Below the pieces are notes generated by a model. It did no database searches. It saw only the letters and a list, made by a program, of their open reading frames with translations, and was not told the origin of the DNA. This document shows positions 26,045 to 37,600 of a stretch of 64,000 bases of DNA, piece by piece. Origin of the DNA: an uncultured Pseudomonadota bacterium. GTDB lineage: Bacteria > Pseudomonadota > Gammaproteobacteria > Xanthomonadales > Wenzhouxiangellaceae. The DNA lies in assembly GCA_937138395.1 (NCBI GenBank), contig CAKZPB010000078.1, positions 1 through 64,000 of the forward strand, read 5' to 3'. How positions within the stretch are numbered: the first letter of the stretch is position 1; each line of letters opens with the position of its first letter. The position numbers were made by a program, and so were the translations under genes.

Positions 26045-28429
26045 ATGCGCTTCAGTTTCAACTGGCTGTCTGAATGGCTGGATCTCGAAAGCAGTGCTGA
26101 CGAAGTCGCGAAGCGACTGACGTCGGCCGGCCTCGAGGCGGATTCCGTCACGCCTGTCGGCGTCGGTCTCGACGGCGTGGTGGTCGGTGAAATCGTCGAC
26201 TGCAAGCCACACCCTGACGCTGACCGGTTGCAAATCTGCACGGTAAAAGCAGGTGATGATGAAGCGCTCCAGATTGTGTGTGGCGCACCCAATGCACGGA
26301 CCGGCCTGAAAGCACCTCTAGCACGGATCGGTGCAGCATTACCCGGCGGCTTGAAGATCAAACCGGCAAAGTTGCGTGGCATTGAATCAAACGGCATGTT
26401 GTGTTCTGCCCCTGAACTTGGTTTGGGCGATGACGCTGCTGGGCTGCTCGAACTGCCTGAGCAAAGTTCTGCCGGAACGCCGCTGGCCTGCCTGCTTGGA
26501 TTGCCTGACTGGGTGATCGAGCTGGATCTGACGCCGAATCGATCGGATTGCCTGTCGCTGCGCGGGATTGCGCATGAACTGGCCGCGCTGGAAGGCTGCG
26601 CATTGCGCGTGCCGGATATGCCGCCCGTGCCGGCCCAGATTGATGACACGCTTGCAATCGAACTCAAAGCGCCGGCTGACTGCCCGCGTTATGCCGGACG
26701 GGTGATCCGGGGCATTAACCCAACGGCTGCTACACCGGCCTGGATGGTGGAGCGGCTGACCCGCAGTGGCGTGCGAAGTCTCGGCCCTGTGGTTGACGTC
26801 ACCAACTATGTATTGCTGGAACTCGGCCAGCCGATGCATGCCTTCGATTTGGAGCGAATCGAGGGGCCGATCCAAGTGCGTAGAGCAGCTGAAAATGAGT
26901 CGCTGGTGTTGCTTGATGAATCGGATATCAAGGCCGAGTCGGACATGTTGTTGATTGCAGATCAAACCAAGCCACTGGCCCTGGCCGGCATCATGGGTGG
27001 AGCGGATTCAGCCGTGAGCGATGAGACCCGCGATATTTTGCTCGAATCGGCCTGGTTCAACCCGGCAAGCATTTCGGGGCGCGCGCGGCGCCTGGGAATG
27101 GCAACCGATTCATCGCATCGCTTCGAGCGCGGTGTAGACCCTGAGCTCCAGCGCCTTGCGATTGAGCGCGCAACGGCTTTAATCATCGAGATTGCCGGTG
27201 GTCGCCCCGGACCGGTATTGGATGAATCGGATCCACAGCATATGCCAGCAACGCACGATGTTGATCTGCGGCCAGCACGGGTCAATCAACTGTTGGGTAC
27301 TGACCTGGCTTCGAATCGAATTGCCGATCTGTTGTCGGGGCTCGGTATGCAGGTTGCTGCAGACGGCGAGCGGCTGAGTGTGCGGCCACCTTCGCGTCGG
27401 CGCGATATTGAGCTTGAGGTGGATTTGATCGAAGAAGTGGCGCGCCTGGTTGGCTATGACGCGCTACCCTCCAAGCGGCCTGGAGGCAGCCTGCGTAGCC
27501 AGGTGCCGAGCGAAAAACAGGTGCCGGAGCGTGCGATTCGCGATGGACTTCAGGCGCGTGGGTTCCAGGAAATCATGAGCTGGAGTTTTGTATCTTCTGC
27601 TGATCTTGGCCGCTTCCAGATGACCGATTCAGCGCAGCCGCTGGCCAATCCGTTGAATGTTGACATGAGCGTGTTGCGCACTTCTTTGCTGCCAGGCCTG
27701 GTGCGAACCGCCCGGACCAATCTTCGCCATCAGCGTTCGCGCTTACGCTTGTATGAATTGGGCCATGTGTTCAGTCAGGACACGAGCCAGGGTGAGCAGC
27801 TTCGACTGGCTTTGTTACTGACCGGCCAGCGCCACCGTGAATCCTGGTCGCAGCCTTCGTTGACGGTCGATTTTTACGACGTCAAGGGTGAAGTCGAGCA
27901 GCTGCTCGCCACTGCAGGCCACGCATCGACCGAGCTGGAGCTGTCCGACGCACAGGTACCGTACCTACATCCAGGGCAGTCTGCGCAGATCAAGCTGAAA
28001 GGCCAATCAATCGGCTGGATCGGGCAGCTGCACCCGACCTTGCTGGATGAACTGGATATCAGTCAATCCGTATTCGTTGCCGAAATGGACTGGCGGCGGA
28101 TCAGCGACCGTCAGTTGCCGTCCTATCGAGCGGTTGGGCGCTTTCCAGCGGTGCGTCGAGACCTTGCGCTGATTGCACCGGAATCGCTCAGCGCTGCAAA
28201 TATTCAGAAAACCATCGAATCCGCTGCCGGTGCGTTGCTCGAACAGTGTATTATTTTCGATATCTACGCTGGAAAAGGGATAGAATCAGGCTTTAAAAGT
28301 ATTGCTATAGGCTTGATTTTCCGCGAAGTTTCGCGCACGCTTACGGATGAAGAAATTGAACGCGTCGTATCCAGTGTTGTAACCCGATTGCAACAAGACT
28401 GCAATGTGACGCTACGAGGTACAAACTGA
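26045..28429 (+). CDS. pheT: Phenylalanyl-tRNA synthetase beta subunit
   Basis: The 794-residue subunit has the usual order: N-terminal fold ([16 protein letters not shown]), a tRNA-binding OB domain near residues 40-150 ([21 protein letters not shown]), B3/B4 editing ([33 protein letters not shown]), a catalytic-like core ([17 protein letters not shown]) and an anticodon-binding ferredoxin-like end ([19 protein letters not shown]). Its stop overlaps the ihfA start by one base. Confidence 0.97.
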   Translation: MRFSFNWLSEWLDLESSADEVAKRLTSAGLEADSVTPVGVGLDGVVVGEIVDCKPHPDADRLQICTVKAGDDEALQIVCGAPNARTGLKAPLARIGAALPGGLKIKPAKLRGIESNGMLCSAPELGLGDDAAGLLELPEQSSAGTPLACLLGLPDWVIELDLTPNRSDCLSLRGIAHELAALEGCALRVPDMPPVPAQIDDTLAIELKAPADCPRYAGRVIRGINPTAATPAWMVERLTRSGVRSLGPVVDVTNYVLLELGQPMHAFDLERIEGPIQVRRAAENESLVLLDESDIKAESDMLLIADQTKPLALAGIMGGADSAVSDETRDILLESAWFNPASISGRARRLGMATDSSHRFERGVDPELQRLAIERATALIIEIAGGRPGPVLDESDPQHMPATHDVDLRPARVNQLLGTDLASNRIADLLSGLGMQVAADGERLSVRPPSRRRDIELEVDLIEEVARLVGYDALPSKRPGGSLRSQVPSEKQVPERAIRDGLQARGFQEIMSWSFVSSADLGRFQMTDSAQPLANPLNVDMSVLRTSLLPGLVRTARTNLRHQRSRLRLYELGHVFSQDTSQGEQLRLALLLTGQRHRESWSQPSLTVDFYDVKGEVEQLLATAGHASTELELSDAQVPYLHPGQSAQIKLKGQSIGWIGQLHPTLLDELDISQSVFVAEMDWRRISDRQLPSYRAVGRFPAVRRDLALIAPESLSAANIQKTIESAAGALLEQCIIFDIYAGKGIESGFKSIAIGLIFREVSRTLTDEEIERVVSSVVTRLQQDCNVTLRGTN

Positions 28430-28728
28430 TGGCATTAACCAAGGCAGACCTGGCAAACAACTTGTTCGAGCAAGTCGGGCTGAACAAGCGCGAAGCCAAA
28501 GAATTTGTTGATGCATGGTTCGAATCGATCCGCAACGCATTGGAGGCCGGCGAAAACGTCAAACTGTCGGGGTTTGGCAATTTTCAGCTGCGCGACAAGA
28601 ATCAGCGGCCTGGACGAAACCCGAAGACGGGCGAAGAGATTCCGATTTCTGCGCGCCGCGTGGTCACGTTCAAGCCAGGTCAGAAACTGAGAGGTCGAGT
28701 GGAGGCGTATGCTGGATCCGGGGAGTAA
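28429..28728 (+). CDS. ihfA: Integration host factor alpha subunit
   Basis: The 99-residue DNA-bending protein matches Ihf[52 protein letters not shown] with the intercalating Pro arm, and [11 protein letters not shown]. It needs IhfB, encoded elsewhere. It overlaps pheT by one base and merR by 20 bases. Confidence 0.97.
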   Translation: MALTKADLANNLFEQVGLNKREAKEFVDAWFESIRNALEAGENVKLSGFGNFQLRDKNQRPGRNPKTGEEIPISARRVVTFKPGQKLRGRVEAYAGSGE

Positions 28729-29065
28729 CAAGGAGCTGCCGCCGATCCCGGCGAAACGGTATTTCACCATTGGTGAAGTCAGCGAGTTGTGTTCGGTCAA
28801 GCCGCACGTATTGCGCTACTGGGAGCAGGAATTTCCCCAGCTTGAGCCGGTAAAACGACGTGGCAACCGGCGGTATTATCAGCGTCATGATGTCATCATG
28901 ATTCGTCAGATTCGAAGCCTGTTGCACGAACAGGGCTTTACCATCCTTGGCGCACGGCAGCAGTTGGAAGGTGAAACTGCGCAGGATGACGTATCACGCA
29001 GTCAGCAAATGGCCCGTCAACTCAGAGCTGAACTCGAAGATATTCTGGCCGTTCTTCGACGCTGA
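28709..29065 (+). CDS. MerR-family transcriptional regulator
   Basis: The 118-residue protein has the MerR winged helix: [25 protein letters not shown], then [28 protein letters not shown] short coiled coil forms the rest, without the Cys set of metal sensors. It is the small MerR-like gene regularly found after ihfA; its targets are unknown. ATG 28709 is preceded by GGAGG inside the end of ihfA. Confidence 0.92.
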   Translation: MLDPGSNKELPPIPAKRYFTIGEVSELCSVKPHVLRYWEQEFPQLEPVKRRGNRRYYQRHDVIMIRQIRSLLHEQGFTILGARQQLEGETAQDDVSRSQQMARQLRAELEDILAVLRR

Positions 29066-29085
29066 TTGTTTCTTTTTTTTCCGGT

Positions 29086-29162
29086 CGGAGCGTAGCGCAG
29101 CCTGGTAGCGCACCACAATGGGGTTGTGGGGGTCGGGAGTTCGAATCTCCCCGCTCCGACCA
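29086..29162 (+). tRNA. tRNA-Pro (anticodon GGG)
   Basis: A 77-nt cloverleaf: acceptor CGGAGCG pairs with CGCTCCG, D-arm GCGC...GCGC, anticodon stem CCACA/TGTGG with loop ATGGGGT (anticodon GGG), T-arm GGGAG TTCGAAT CTCCC, discriminator A and an encoded CCA. It sits 20 bases after merR; a T-rich run precedes it and TTTTT follows. The ihfA-merR-tRNA-Pro order is conserved in related bacteria. Confidence 0.97.
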
Positions 29163-29322
29163 TTTTTCTGTTGGCTCGAAATGGACGGCTCTCAGCGTCA
29201 GAAATTAGAATGCATCGGTCTCACTCAATGTTGACTTCAACAAGGCATAGTTTCATTTGAAGAAACACTGTCGCCTAGCGTGACAGTTCAACCATATGCA
29301 GATCAGCACTAGGAAAGTAGCA

Positions 29323-30291
29323 ATGGATATGAAACGCAGACTCGAAAGCATGCCCGATATCGCCAGTCATGCCCAGGCTCAGGTTGCCGGAAAACTGGAC
29401 TGGGTCGGCATGAATGAAATCGAAATGCCCGTTTTTGTTGACATCGGCGATGGCGAGCGCATGCAGGTTGCAGCTCGCATCAGTGCCTTTGTCAACTTGA
29501 ATCGTCCGGATGTCCGCGGTATTCACATGTCGCGGCTCTATTTGCATCTGGATCGCGCACTGGCCGAGCATTCGGTTACGCCGCTGGCATTGCGCCATTT
29601 GTTGCGTGACTTTTTGGAATCACATGAAGATCTCAGTTCGCGCGCAATGCTGCGTATCGACTTTGACTATCAGATCCGCCGGCCGGCCCTGGCGAGTGAT
29701 AATTCAGGCTGGCGGGGGTATCCATTCAGCGTGATCGCTAGCCTTGAAGGCAAGAAGTTCGAGCTTGAACTGGCCTTTGAAGTGACCTATTCCAGTACCT
29801 GCCCATGTTCTGCAGCACTGGCCCGGCAATTGATTCAGGAACAGTTCGACAAGGATTTCACCCAGGGCACGGTGATTACACGCGAGTTGGTTCGCGATTG
29901 GCTTGGAACCGAGCAGGGCATCATGGCTACCCCTCATAGCCAGCGTTCAACGGCCGACGTTCGAGTACAACTGACGCCCAGCTTCGAGGCATTTCCGTTT
30001 GTCGAACTGATTGATTTGATCGAAGGATCGCTGAAAACGCCGGTCCAGACCGCCGTCAAGCGTGAAGACGAACAAGAGTTTGCGCGACTGAACGGCCAGA
30101 ACCTCATGTTTTGTGAAGACGCCGGTCGACGTGTACAGATTGCCCTGAACAAGGACGAGCGCATTCTGGATTTCTGGGCTCGATGCCAGCATTTTGAAAG
30201 TTTGCATCCGCACAATGCCGTGTCGATTGTGACCAAGGGTATCGAGAATGGCTACAAGCCCATTGACGGCCACGCCAGGGGGCGAAGCTAA
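29323..30291 (+). CDS. folE2: GTP cyclohydrolase FolE2 (type IB)
   Basis: The 322-residue enzyme converts GTP to dihydroneopterin triphosphate for folate. Family signatures are VGMNEIEMPV near residue 30, the metal-site Cys in YSSTCPCSAALAR near residue 165, ATPHSQRSTADV near residue 205, LMFCEDAGRR near residue 260 and HPHNAVSIV near the end. FolE2 works with metals other than zinc and is often zinc-repressed, but I see no Zur-like box upstream. ATG 29323 is chosen because AGGA lies 8 bases before it; ATG 29296 is in frame. Confidence 0.94.
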   Translation: MDMKRRLESMPDIASHAQAQVAGKLDWVGMNEIEMPVFVDIGDGERMQVAARISAFVNLNRPDVRGIHMSRLYLHLDRALAEHSVTPLALRHLLRDFLESHEDLSSRAMLRIDFDYQIRRPALASDNSGWRGYPFSVIASLEGKKFELELAFEVTYSSTCPCSAALARQLIQEQFDKDFTQGTVITRELVRDWLGTEQGIMATPHSQRSTADVRVQLTPSFEAFPFVELIDLIEGSLKTPVQTAVKREDEQEFARLNGQNLMFCEDAGRRVQIALNKDERILDFWARCQHFESLHPHNAVSIVTKGIENGYKPIDGHARGRS

Positions 30292-30348
30292 TGACTTGCC
30301 TCAATATGACTGCGGCCTGATCAGGTAGTGCCCTGACCAACACTCCGA

Positions 30349-31095
30349 TCAGGCTGGCGTTCTGTCCAGCCTGATCAATTCAGCGCCCTGTTGGCTCACG
30401 CGTAATACGCTGCCTGACTGGTGCCAATCCCCCAGCACGATGCGTTCCAGCGAGTCTTGTTGACCTTGCCGATGGCAGTGGATGTTCGGACGGTGGGTGT
30501 GACCATGGATCATTCGTTGTGCGCCTGTCTGTTCGAACAGCGCCAATACTGCCGAATTGCTCACATCCGTGATGTGTTCCGGCTTGTTTCTGGTGCGGTA
30601 CCGACTGATCGACCGTAATAGCGAAGCCAGCAAGCGCCGCAGCCAGACCGGACGATTCAGCATACGTTGCTGCCAGTCCGGGCTGCTCACGCGCTGCCGG
30701 TATCGCTGATATTCGATGTCATCGGTACACAGCACATCGCCATGCAGTAATACCGTTTTCGTCCCGTGCAGGTCGATGACCAGGGGCTCGCGGACCAGCT
30801 GCATTCCGGCCTGGTTGCAGTAGTGTTCCTGAATCAGGAAATCCCGGTTGCCGCAGATAAACTGGATCGGTACTCCGAGCGCGCGTAAATCCTTCAGCGC
30901 ATCAGCGATCCGTTGCTCGAATGGGCCGGCCGCATCATCGCCGATCCAGGCTTCGAATAAGTCCCCCAGGATCCATAAGCCATCGGCCTGACGGGCTGGG
31001 CCCGACAGGAATTGCAGCAATTGTTCGGTGATATCAGGGCGGCCACGCTCCAGATGCAGATCCGAGATGAAATAGGTGAAGGAAGGCTGGATCAG
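30349..31095 (-). CDS. lpxH: UDP-2,3-diacylglucosamine diphosphatase
   Basis: The calcineurin-like phosphoesterase of lipid A synthesis releases lipid X from UDP-2,3-diacylglucosamine. Motifs run FISDLHLE (metal Asp12 and His14), WILGDLFEAWIGDD, CGNRDFLI, LLHGDVL and the closing HGHTHRP. The essential FISDLHLE lies upstream of every ATG, GTG or TTG in frame. The only plausible start is CTG at 31095, whose CTGA overlaps the upstream stop just as ATGA would. That gives 248 residues, near the family's 240. It is co-directional with the cyclophilin gene, the same pairing as ppiB-lpxH in E. coli. A non-AUG start such as ATC is the alternative. Confidence 0.9.
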   Translation of the reverse strand: MIQPSFTYFISDLHLERGRPDITEQLLQFLSGPARQADGLWILGDLFEAWIGDDAAGPFEQRIADALKDLRALGVPIQFICGNRDFLIQEHYCNQAGMQLVREPLVIDLHGTKTVLLHGDVLCTDDIEYQRYRQRVSSPDWQQRMLNRPVWLRRLLASLLRSISRYRTRNKPEHITDVSNSAVLALFEQTGAQRMIHGHTHRPNIHCHRQGQQDSLERIVLGDWHQSGSVLRVSQQGAELIRLDRTPA

Positions 31096-31688
31096 AGTAT
31101 CTCGACGCGCTCGATTATCACGTCTTCGACCGGAACATCAGCATGCGGTGCACGGGTTTCAGTCGCCACCTGCCGGATTTCATCCACTACCTCCATGCCT
31201 TCGGTAACCCGGCCGAATACAGCATAGCCCCAGGTCGAGCCAGACTGCTTGCCGCGATGGTCCAACATTCCGTTGTCGCGAACGTTGATGAAAAACTGTG
31301 CCGTGGCTGAATGTGGCATGCCGGTCCGCGCCATGGCAACCGTGCCGCGTTCGTTTGAAAGGCCGTTGTCGGCTTCATTAGTGATTGGATCATTGGTGGA
31401 CTTCTGTTTGAAATCGCTGTCGAAGCCACCGCCCTGGATCATGAAATTACCAATGACACGATGGAAGATCGTGCCGTCATAGAAGCCTGAACCAGCATAA
31501 TCAAGGAAGTTCTTGACGGTGATCGGGGCATCGTCCTCAAACAACTCGAGGGTAATCGCCCCCTTATTGGTGTGCAGAATCACAGTTGGAAGCTCCTTTA
31601 AAAATGGGTTTTCAGAATCATCAGGGCTGGTGTCCTGGGCGCCGACAAGAACAGGCAGCACAAGTCCGAGCACAAGTAAAAATCGCAT
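31092..31688 (-). CDS. Periplasmic cyclophilin-type peptidyl-prolyl isomerase
   Basis: The 198-residue protein has a signal peptide (MRFLLVLGLVLPVLVGAQ) and a full cyclophilin domain: GAITLELFEDDAPITVKNFL, the catalytic FHRVIGNFMIQGGGF, ATAQFFINV and YAVFGRVTEGMEVV. It would catalyse proline isomerisation in the periplasm. ATG 31688 follows a GAGG ribosome site; the longer frame upstream is not a signal sequence. Its stop overlaps the CTG start of lpxH by four bases. Confidence 0.92.
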   Translation of the reverse strand: MRFLLVLGLVLPVLVGAQDTSPDDSENPFLKELPTVILHTNKGAITLELFEDDAPITVKNFLDYAGSGFYDGTIFHRVIGNFMIQGGGFDSDFKQKSTNDPITNEADNGLSNERGTVAMARTGMPHSATAQFFINVRDNGMLDHRGKQSGSTWGYAVFGRVTEGMEVVDEIRQVATETRAPHADVPVEDVIIERVEIL

Positions 31689-31829
31689 AATAAAGACCTC
31701 GAAAGTGTTGCATTGAGAATTGGTCATCGAGCGTTTCGGATTCCAGCAGCCCAATCGCAGATTGCTTCGCTTGAATCCAGCTGCGTGCGTGGCAACATTG
31801 TAGCCAATTCCAATCTCGGAATGGGATCA

Positions 31830-31859
31830 TTGACGGGCTTTTCGAACCCCGGTTATGGT
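31830..31859 (+). promoter_or_regulatory. Probable gyrA promoter
   Basis: TTGACG (31830-31835) and TATGGT (31854-31859) are spaced 18 bases, about 110 bp before gyrA; TAAAAT follows directly as an alternative -10. The region down to 31970 is AT-rich and free of genes. Confidence 0.5.
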
Positions 31860-31970
31860 AAAATTACATCTTTGTTAATTGGCCCTTACCGGTTGGATTT
31901 CGGCGCTTGATTAATGGTTTAAAAACAATCATTTGCCTTTTCCCGCACCGCACAAGACCCCATCCCGCAT

Positions 31971-34526
31971 ATGGCTGAAAACTCACAGGAAATTCTACCG
32001 GTCAATCTCGAAGACGAGATGCGCCAGTCTTACCTCGACTACGCAATGAGCGTGATTGTCGGACGTGCGCTTCCCGACGTCCGTGATGGTTTGAAACCCG
32101 TTCACCGTCGTGTCCTGTACGCCATGCACGAGCTCGGCAATGATTTCAACAAACCCTACAAGAAATCAGCGCGCGTTGTCGGTGACGTGATCGGTAAATA
32201 TCATCCGCACGGTGATACGGCCGTATACGACACTATCGTGCGAATGGCGCAGCCGTTTTCACTTCGCTACATGCTGGTCGATGGTCAGGGTAATTTTGGT
32301 TCGGTCGACGGTGATTCGCCTGCCGCCATGCGATACACGGAAGTTCGTATGGCGCGTTTGGCGCATGAGCTGCTTGCCGATATTGATAAGGATACGGTCG
32401 GATTCACGCCGAACTATGATGAATCCGAATACGAGCCTGCGGTGCTGCCAACGCGGGTGCCGAATCTACTGATCAATGGTGCATCCGGAATTGCGGTCGG
32501 TATGGCGACCAATATTCCTCCGCATAATCTGAATGAGGTCATTGCAGCACTACTTGCACTGATCGATGACCCCGAGTTGGATATTGACGGCATCATGCAC
32601 TATTTGCCGGGCCCGGATTTCCCGACGGCCGGCATCATCAACGGCGCCAACGGGATCGATGAGGCTTATCGAACCGGACGTGGACGCATCTACATGCGGG
32701 CACGCGCTCACTTCGAAAACGAAGAGACCGACAAGACCCATATCGTGGTCACCGAATTGCCGTACCAGGTCAATAAAGCCCGCTTGCTGATGAATATCAG
32801 CGAGTTGGTCAAGACCAAGCGGCTGGAAGGCATCTCCGATCTGCGTGATGAGTCCGACAAGGACGGCATGCGCATGGTCATCGAACTCAAGCGCGGTGAA
32901 GTGGGCGAGGTTGTGCTGAACAACCTGTACAAGCTGACGCAAATGCAGAGCGTGTTCGGTATCAACATGGTAGCGCTGGTTGATAACCAGCCACGTTTGC
33001 TGAATATCCGTCAGGTGTTGCAGGCATTTCTGGCCCACCGTCGTGATGTCGTCACCCGCCGGACGTTATTCGAACTGAAGAAATCCAGGGCCCGTGCGCA
33101 TATTTTGGAGGGGCTGACGGTCGCGCTGGCCAATCTTGACGAAATCATCGCGCTGATCAAGGCCTCGCCGACTCCGGCCGATGCTCGCGAGGGCCTTCAG
33201 GGTCAGCTTTGGCAGCCCGGTCCGGTAGGGGCGCTGCTGGAGCAGGCCGGTGCAGATCTTTCCCGACCGGAAGACCTGCTGCCAGAATTCGGCCTCGGAG
33301 AAAAAGGCTATCGATTGTCGGCTACCCAGGCCCAGGCCATTCTGGACTTGCGGCTGCAGAAGCTGACCGGTCTGGAACAGGAAAAGCTGTCTGATGAATA
33401 TCGAGACATTCTGAAGCAGATTCTGGAGCTGATGAAGATCCTGTCCGAGCCCGATGCGCTGATGCAGGTCATCCGTGATGAGCTCACCGCGATTGTGGAT
33501 GGTTTTGGCGACGATAGACGCACTGAAATCGTCCAGCATCAGCTGGATCTGACCATGGAAGACCTGATCACACCGGAAGACGTGGTCGTGACCCTTTCCC
33601 ATGCAGGCTATGCAAAGTATCAACCGCTGGATCGGTATCGAAGCCAGAAGCGGGGTGGGCGGGGACGATCGGCCGCCAAGACCAAGCAGGAGGATTTCGT
33701 CGAGCGTTTCTGGGTGACCAACACGCACGATACCCTGTTGGTCTTTACCAGTGCCGGCAAGGTGTATAAAACCAAGGTCTACGAATTGCCACAGGCCAGT
33801 CATACCAGTCGTGGACGACCGATGGTCAATCTGCTGCCGCTCGATGATGGCGAGCGCATCAATGCGGTCCTGCCGACGCGGGAATTTCCCGAAGACTGGT
33901 TCGTGTTTTTTGCGACGCGTTCCGGTCGGGTAAAAAAAACCCGCTTGTCTGATTTTGCGCATATTCGTTCTAACGGCATCTGGGCGATTGAGCTCGAAGG
34001 TGATGACCAGGTTGTCGACGTGGCGTTTACCGACGGCTCGCGCGATATCCTGTTGTTTTCCTCGTCCGGCAAGACCACGCGGTTCCACGAAAGTGGCGTG
34101 CGCCCGATGGGCCGGCAAACCCGGGGCGTGATTGGCATCAAGCTGAAGGATCAGCAGCATCTGGTCGCGATGATGGTTGCCGATGAAGGCGATGTATTGC
34201 TGGCAACGGAGAAAGGCTACGGCAAGCGCACCAGCCTGGAGGAATTTCCGGTTTACAATCGCGGTGGTCAGGGTGTCATTGGCATCCAGACCAGTGAGCG
34301 CAACGGCCCGCTGGTTACGGCCCTGGCGGTCAATGAAGATGATGATGTCATGCTGACCTCGAATGCCGGTACGTTAGTGCGCACCTCAGTCGGTGAAATT
34401 TCCCGTCTTGGACGCAACACGCAGGGCGTGACCCTGATGCGACTCGCTGACGATGAAGAATTGATTGGCCTGGCACGCATCGTGATCAGTGAGGATGAAG
34501 AAGAGGCCGATACGGAGTCCGAGTAG
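31971..34526 (+). CDS. gyrA: DNA gyrase subunit A
   Basis: The 851-residue breakage-reunion subunit has the catalytic Tyr in [12 protein letters not shown] near residue 122. The quinolone-determining loop [20 protein letters not shown] has Thr at the position equivalent to E. coli Ser83 and the usual Asp four residues on. The C-terminal pinwheel repeats begin near residue 530, with the GyrA box inside [15 protein letters not shown]. It ends in an acidic tail ([12 protein letters not shown]). The gene stands alone. Confidence 0.97.
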   Translation: MAENSQEILPVNLEDEMRQSYLDYAMSVIVGRALPDVRDGLKPVHRRVLYAMHELGNDFNKPYKKSARVVGDVIGKYHPHGDTAVYDTIVRMAQPFSLRYMLVDGQGNFGSVDGDSPAAMRYTEVRMARLAHELLADIDKDTVGFTPNYDESEYEPAVLPTRVPNLLINGASGIAVGMATNIPPHNLNEVIAALLALIDDPELDIDGIMHYLPGPDFPTAGIINGANGIDEAYRTGRGRIYMRARAHFENEETDKTHIVVTELPYQVNKARLLMNISELVKTKRLEGISDLRDESDKDGMRMVIELKRGEVGEVVLNNLYKLTQMQSVFGINMVALVDNQPRLLNIRQVLQAFLAHRRDVVTRRTLFELKKSRARAHILEGLTVALANLDEIIALIKASPTPADAREGLQGQLWQPGPVGALLEQAGADLSRPEDLLPEFGLGEKGYRLSATQAQAILDLRLQKLTGLEQEKLSDEYRDILKQILELMKILSEPDALMQVIRDELTAIVDGFGDDRRTEIVQHQLDLTMEDLITPEDVVVTLSHAGYAKYQPLDRYRSQKRGGRGRSAAKTKQEDFVERFWVTNTHDTLLVFTSAGKVYKTKVYELPQASHTSRGRPMVNLLPLDDGERINAVLPTREFPEDWFVFFATRSGRVKKTRLSDFAHIRSNGIWAIELEGDDQVVDVAFTDGSRDILLFSSSGKTTRFHESGVRPMGRQTRGVIGIKLKDQQHLVAMMVADEGDVLLATEKGYGKRTSLEEFPVYNRGGQGVIGIQTSERNGPLVTALAVNEDDDVMLTSNAGTLVRTSVGEISRLGRNTQGVTLMRLADDEELIGLARIVISEDEEEADTESE

Positions 34527-34658
34527 ATCGCTCCGGCCCCAGGCCGCGCTACTGCATTCCATCTGCTGACGACTTAGGTTCGGTGTCGTCCCCGGCTTGG
34601 CTTTTGCATGGGCTTGGGTTATCTTGTTGATCCTTTATAAGTCTGCATCAGGATCGAT

Positions 34659-37600
34659 ATGCCTTTGAAGCCAGTGCTGTGGTACAGCCGTTTGTCCTTG
34701 CTGATTCTTGCACTCATCTTTTTCAGCGTCTCAGCCTGGTCGAGTCAGGCGATCCGGATCACCGATCCGGATTCGGTTCAGAGCCTGGCTCGCGCCAATG
34801 CATCTCTGGATGTGATCTATCAGCGTGATTACGGCAGCTATGTCTGGATGGTTCTTGAATCGAATTCCGTCGAGCAGCTGGATACGCTGGATGTCACGTT
34901 TGACTCGGTGCCAGACCCATTCACGGTCCGTATTCAGGACCAGCAGTTCGATCCGGCCGACGCCAGTCGCTTTGAAGCGGCCAGAACCGAGCAAGGCTTC
35001 GGGCTGAGCCTGGTGCAATTCAACGGCCCACTGCTGGGATCGGACCTGCAGTCGCTGCGCGAACAGGGCATGGACGTGCTGCAATACTATCCAGGATTCA
35101 CCTATCTCGTATGGTCTGATCGCTCGTCGCTACAAGCCGCACGCGGACTGGCATCAATTCGTGCCGTTGCCGACTACGATCCAATGCTGAAAGCGCAGCC
35201 GAGCCTGTCGCGCCTTGGGCCAAGAATTCAGAACATCAATCTGCATTTTTTCAACAGCGGGGATCCATCCAGACTGGTTGATCGCGCCGAAGCACTGGGC
35301 GTTGTAGTGCTGGATTATTGGCCGGCTCAGCCGGATCAAACGCTGTGGAATGCCGTCATCGAGGCGGACGTATCCCAATTGGGTGTTTTGGCTTCGTTGC
35401 CAGAAGTCATTGCGTTGAGCTATTTGAGTCCGGAGCCTGCCTTGGAGGATGAGAGCGCAACCCAGGTGTTGGCTGGCAATCTGGACATCAATAATGAGCC
35501 GTTTCCCGGCTATCCGACCTGGTTGGGCCAGGTCGGGCTGGACGGCAGCGGCGTGACCTGGGCGACGACGGACTCCGGCGTCTGGTATGGACACGGCGAT
35601 TACAACGCCCGAATTACCGGCGGTCTGAACTATGGCAACTGCTCGTTTGACAATCCTGGTGATGATCCGGAAAGCGGCGGTGGGCACGGTACGCACGTGA
35701 CCGGAATATTTGCCGGCGATGGTACGGCTGGATTTACCGATAGCGATGGCTTTCTGTACGGTCACGGCATGGCCCCTGGTGTCAGTATCTTTGCTCAGAA
35801 CCCGATTGCTGGCTGTCGGGTCTCCTGGCCCCCGGCAGGCGGTTGGCAGGTGCTCTCCAGAGATGCACTGCAGGGTGGTGCCATTGGCTCGAACAATTCG
35901 TGGACGTCCGGGGAAGGGACTCAGCACGGCTACCAGGCCACCGAACGAACCTATGACCTGATGGTGTTGGACGGTAATTTTGATACGACGTCTGTGCTCG
36001 AGCCGTTTATGGTTGTATTTTCCGCGGGCAACTCGGGCAGCAGCGGCGTCACGGCACCCAAAGAGGCCAAGAATGTCGTTGTCACCGGCGGCACCCAGAC
36101 GTTCCGCGTGTCCGGCAATGTCGACGCCATCTACAGCTCGTCGAGCCGGGGCCCGGCAGTGGATGGACGTATCCTTCCAACGATTGCGGCGCCGGGCCAG
36201 TCGGTCAGCTCGACACGGCGTCCGAATGCTTCGAGCTGCGGCACCGCGATTGGCGGAACCAGCGGGGAATACTCCTTTTGTACCGGCACATCGATGGCCG
36301 CACCCCATGCTTCGGGCGCACTGATTCTGCTGTCGGAATGGTGGCGAAATAGTAATGCCGGCGCGGATTTCAGTCCGGCGATGGGTAAGGCACTGCTGAT
36401 CAACTCGGCAACCGCACTATCGGGGTCGACGCCGCCAAACAACGATATCGGCTGGGGGCGCATCGATGTCTCGCAGATTGTTGATACCGATGCCACGTTC
36501 GAATTCATTGACCAAACCGAACTGTTCACCAGCAGCGGTGATCAATTTCAGACAACGGTGGGCGTGGTCGAACCCAGCGAGCCGCTCAAAATTACCCTGG
36601 TCTGGAGTGATGCGCCAGGTGCCATTGGCGCGAACCCCGCCATCGTCAATGACCTTGATCTCACCGTGGTCAACGGCGGCGATACGTATTTGGGCAATCA
36701 GTTCAACAATGGACTATCAGTACCCGGCGGCTCGGCCGACCGACTGAATAACATCGAGCAGGTCCTGATTGAGAATCCCGGCAATTCAGCCGTCATCACG
36801 GTTGATGCGTTTCAAATTGCCGGCAGCGTGCTGCTGGATCAGCCGGGCGTCAATACTGCGCAGCATTTTGCGCTGGTTTGCCAGAACTGCCTGCAGCAGC
36901 CCGATTTCACGCTGGATATCAGCCCCGACGAATTGAGCGTTTGCCTGCCGGACAGCGCCACCGTTCAGGTCGACGTTGGCAGTCTGCTGGGCTTCAATGA
37001 CCCGGTCAACCTGGGCATCATCGACTTGCCTTCAGGCATCAGCGCGCAATGGGACAATGCCGTGCCGATTCCACCCGCCAGCCAGAGCCTGGATCTGACG
37101 TTTTCCGGAGTGGCATCGCCAGGCTCGACGACGGCCAGCATTCAGGGCACGTCGACCACGGGTAGCAAGCTGGTGGATCTTGAACTGAACCTCTTTGATG
37201 CTGTGCCAACAGCCGCAACGCTGCTATCGCCGACCGATGGTGTCATCAATGTCGATCCGGACGTGCAATTCAGTTGGGATCCGGTGCCGCAGGCAGGGGA
37301 ATATGTGCTGGAGATTTCGACCGATCCGAATTTCGGCTCGCTGGCTGAAAGTATCAGCACCGATCAAACCAGCGCAACGGTCAACCTGGATACATCGACC
37401 GAATACTACTGGCGCCTGCGCGTTGTCAATGCCTGTGGTGAGCAGATTTCGGCGATGTCTTCGTTCGTGACCAGGCCCGAACCGGGTGATTGTCCGATCG
37501 GCATCGAACCGCTCACAGTTTTCAGCGACGATGTTGAGACCGGCGACAATGGCTGGACGCTCGGGTCGGGTAGTACTGCCAATACCTGGCAGCGCACGGA

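Noticed and set aside
29163-29322. Zinc-uptake-regulator box before folE2
   Set aside because: folE2 is often Zur-regulated, but no AT-rich palindrome of that type is present here.
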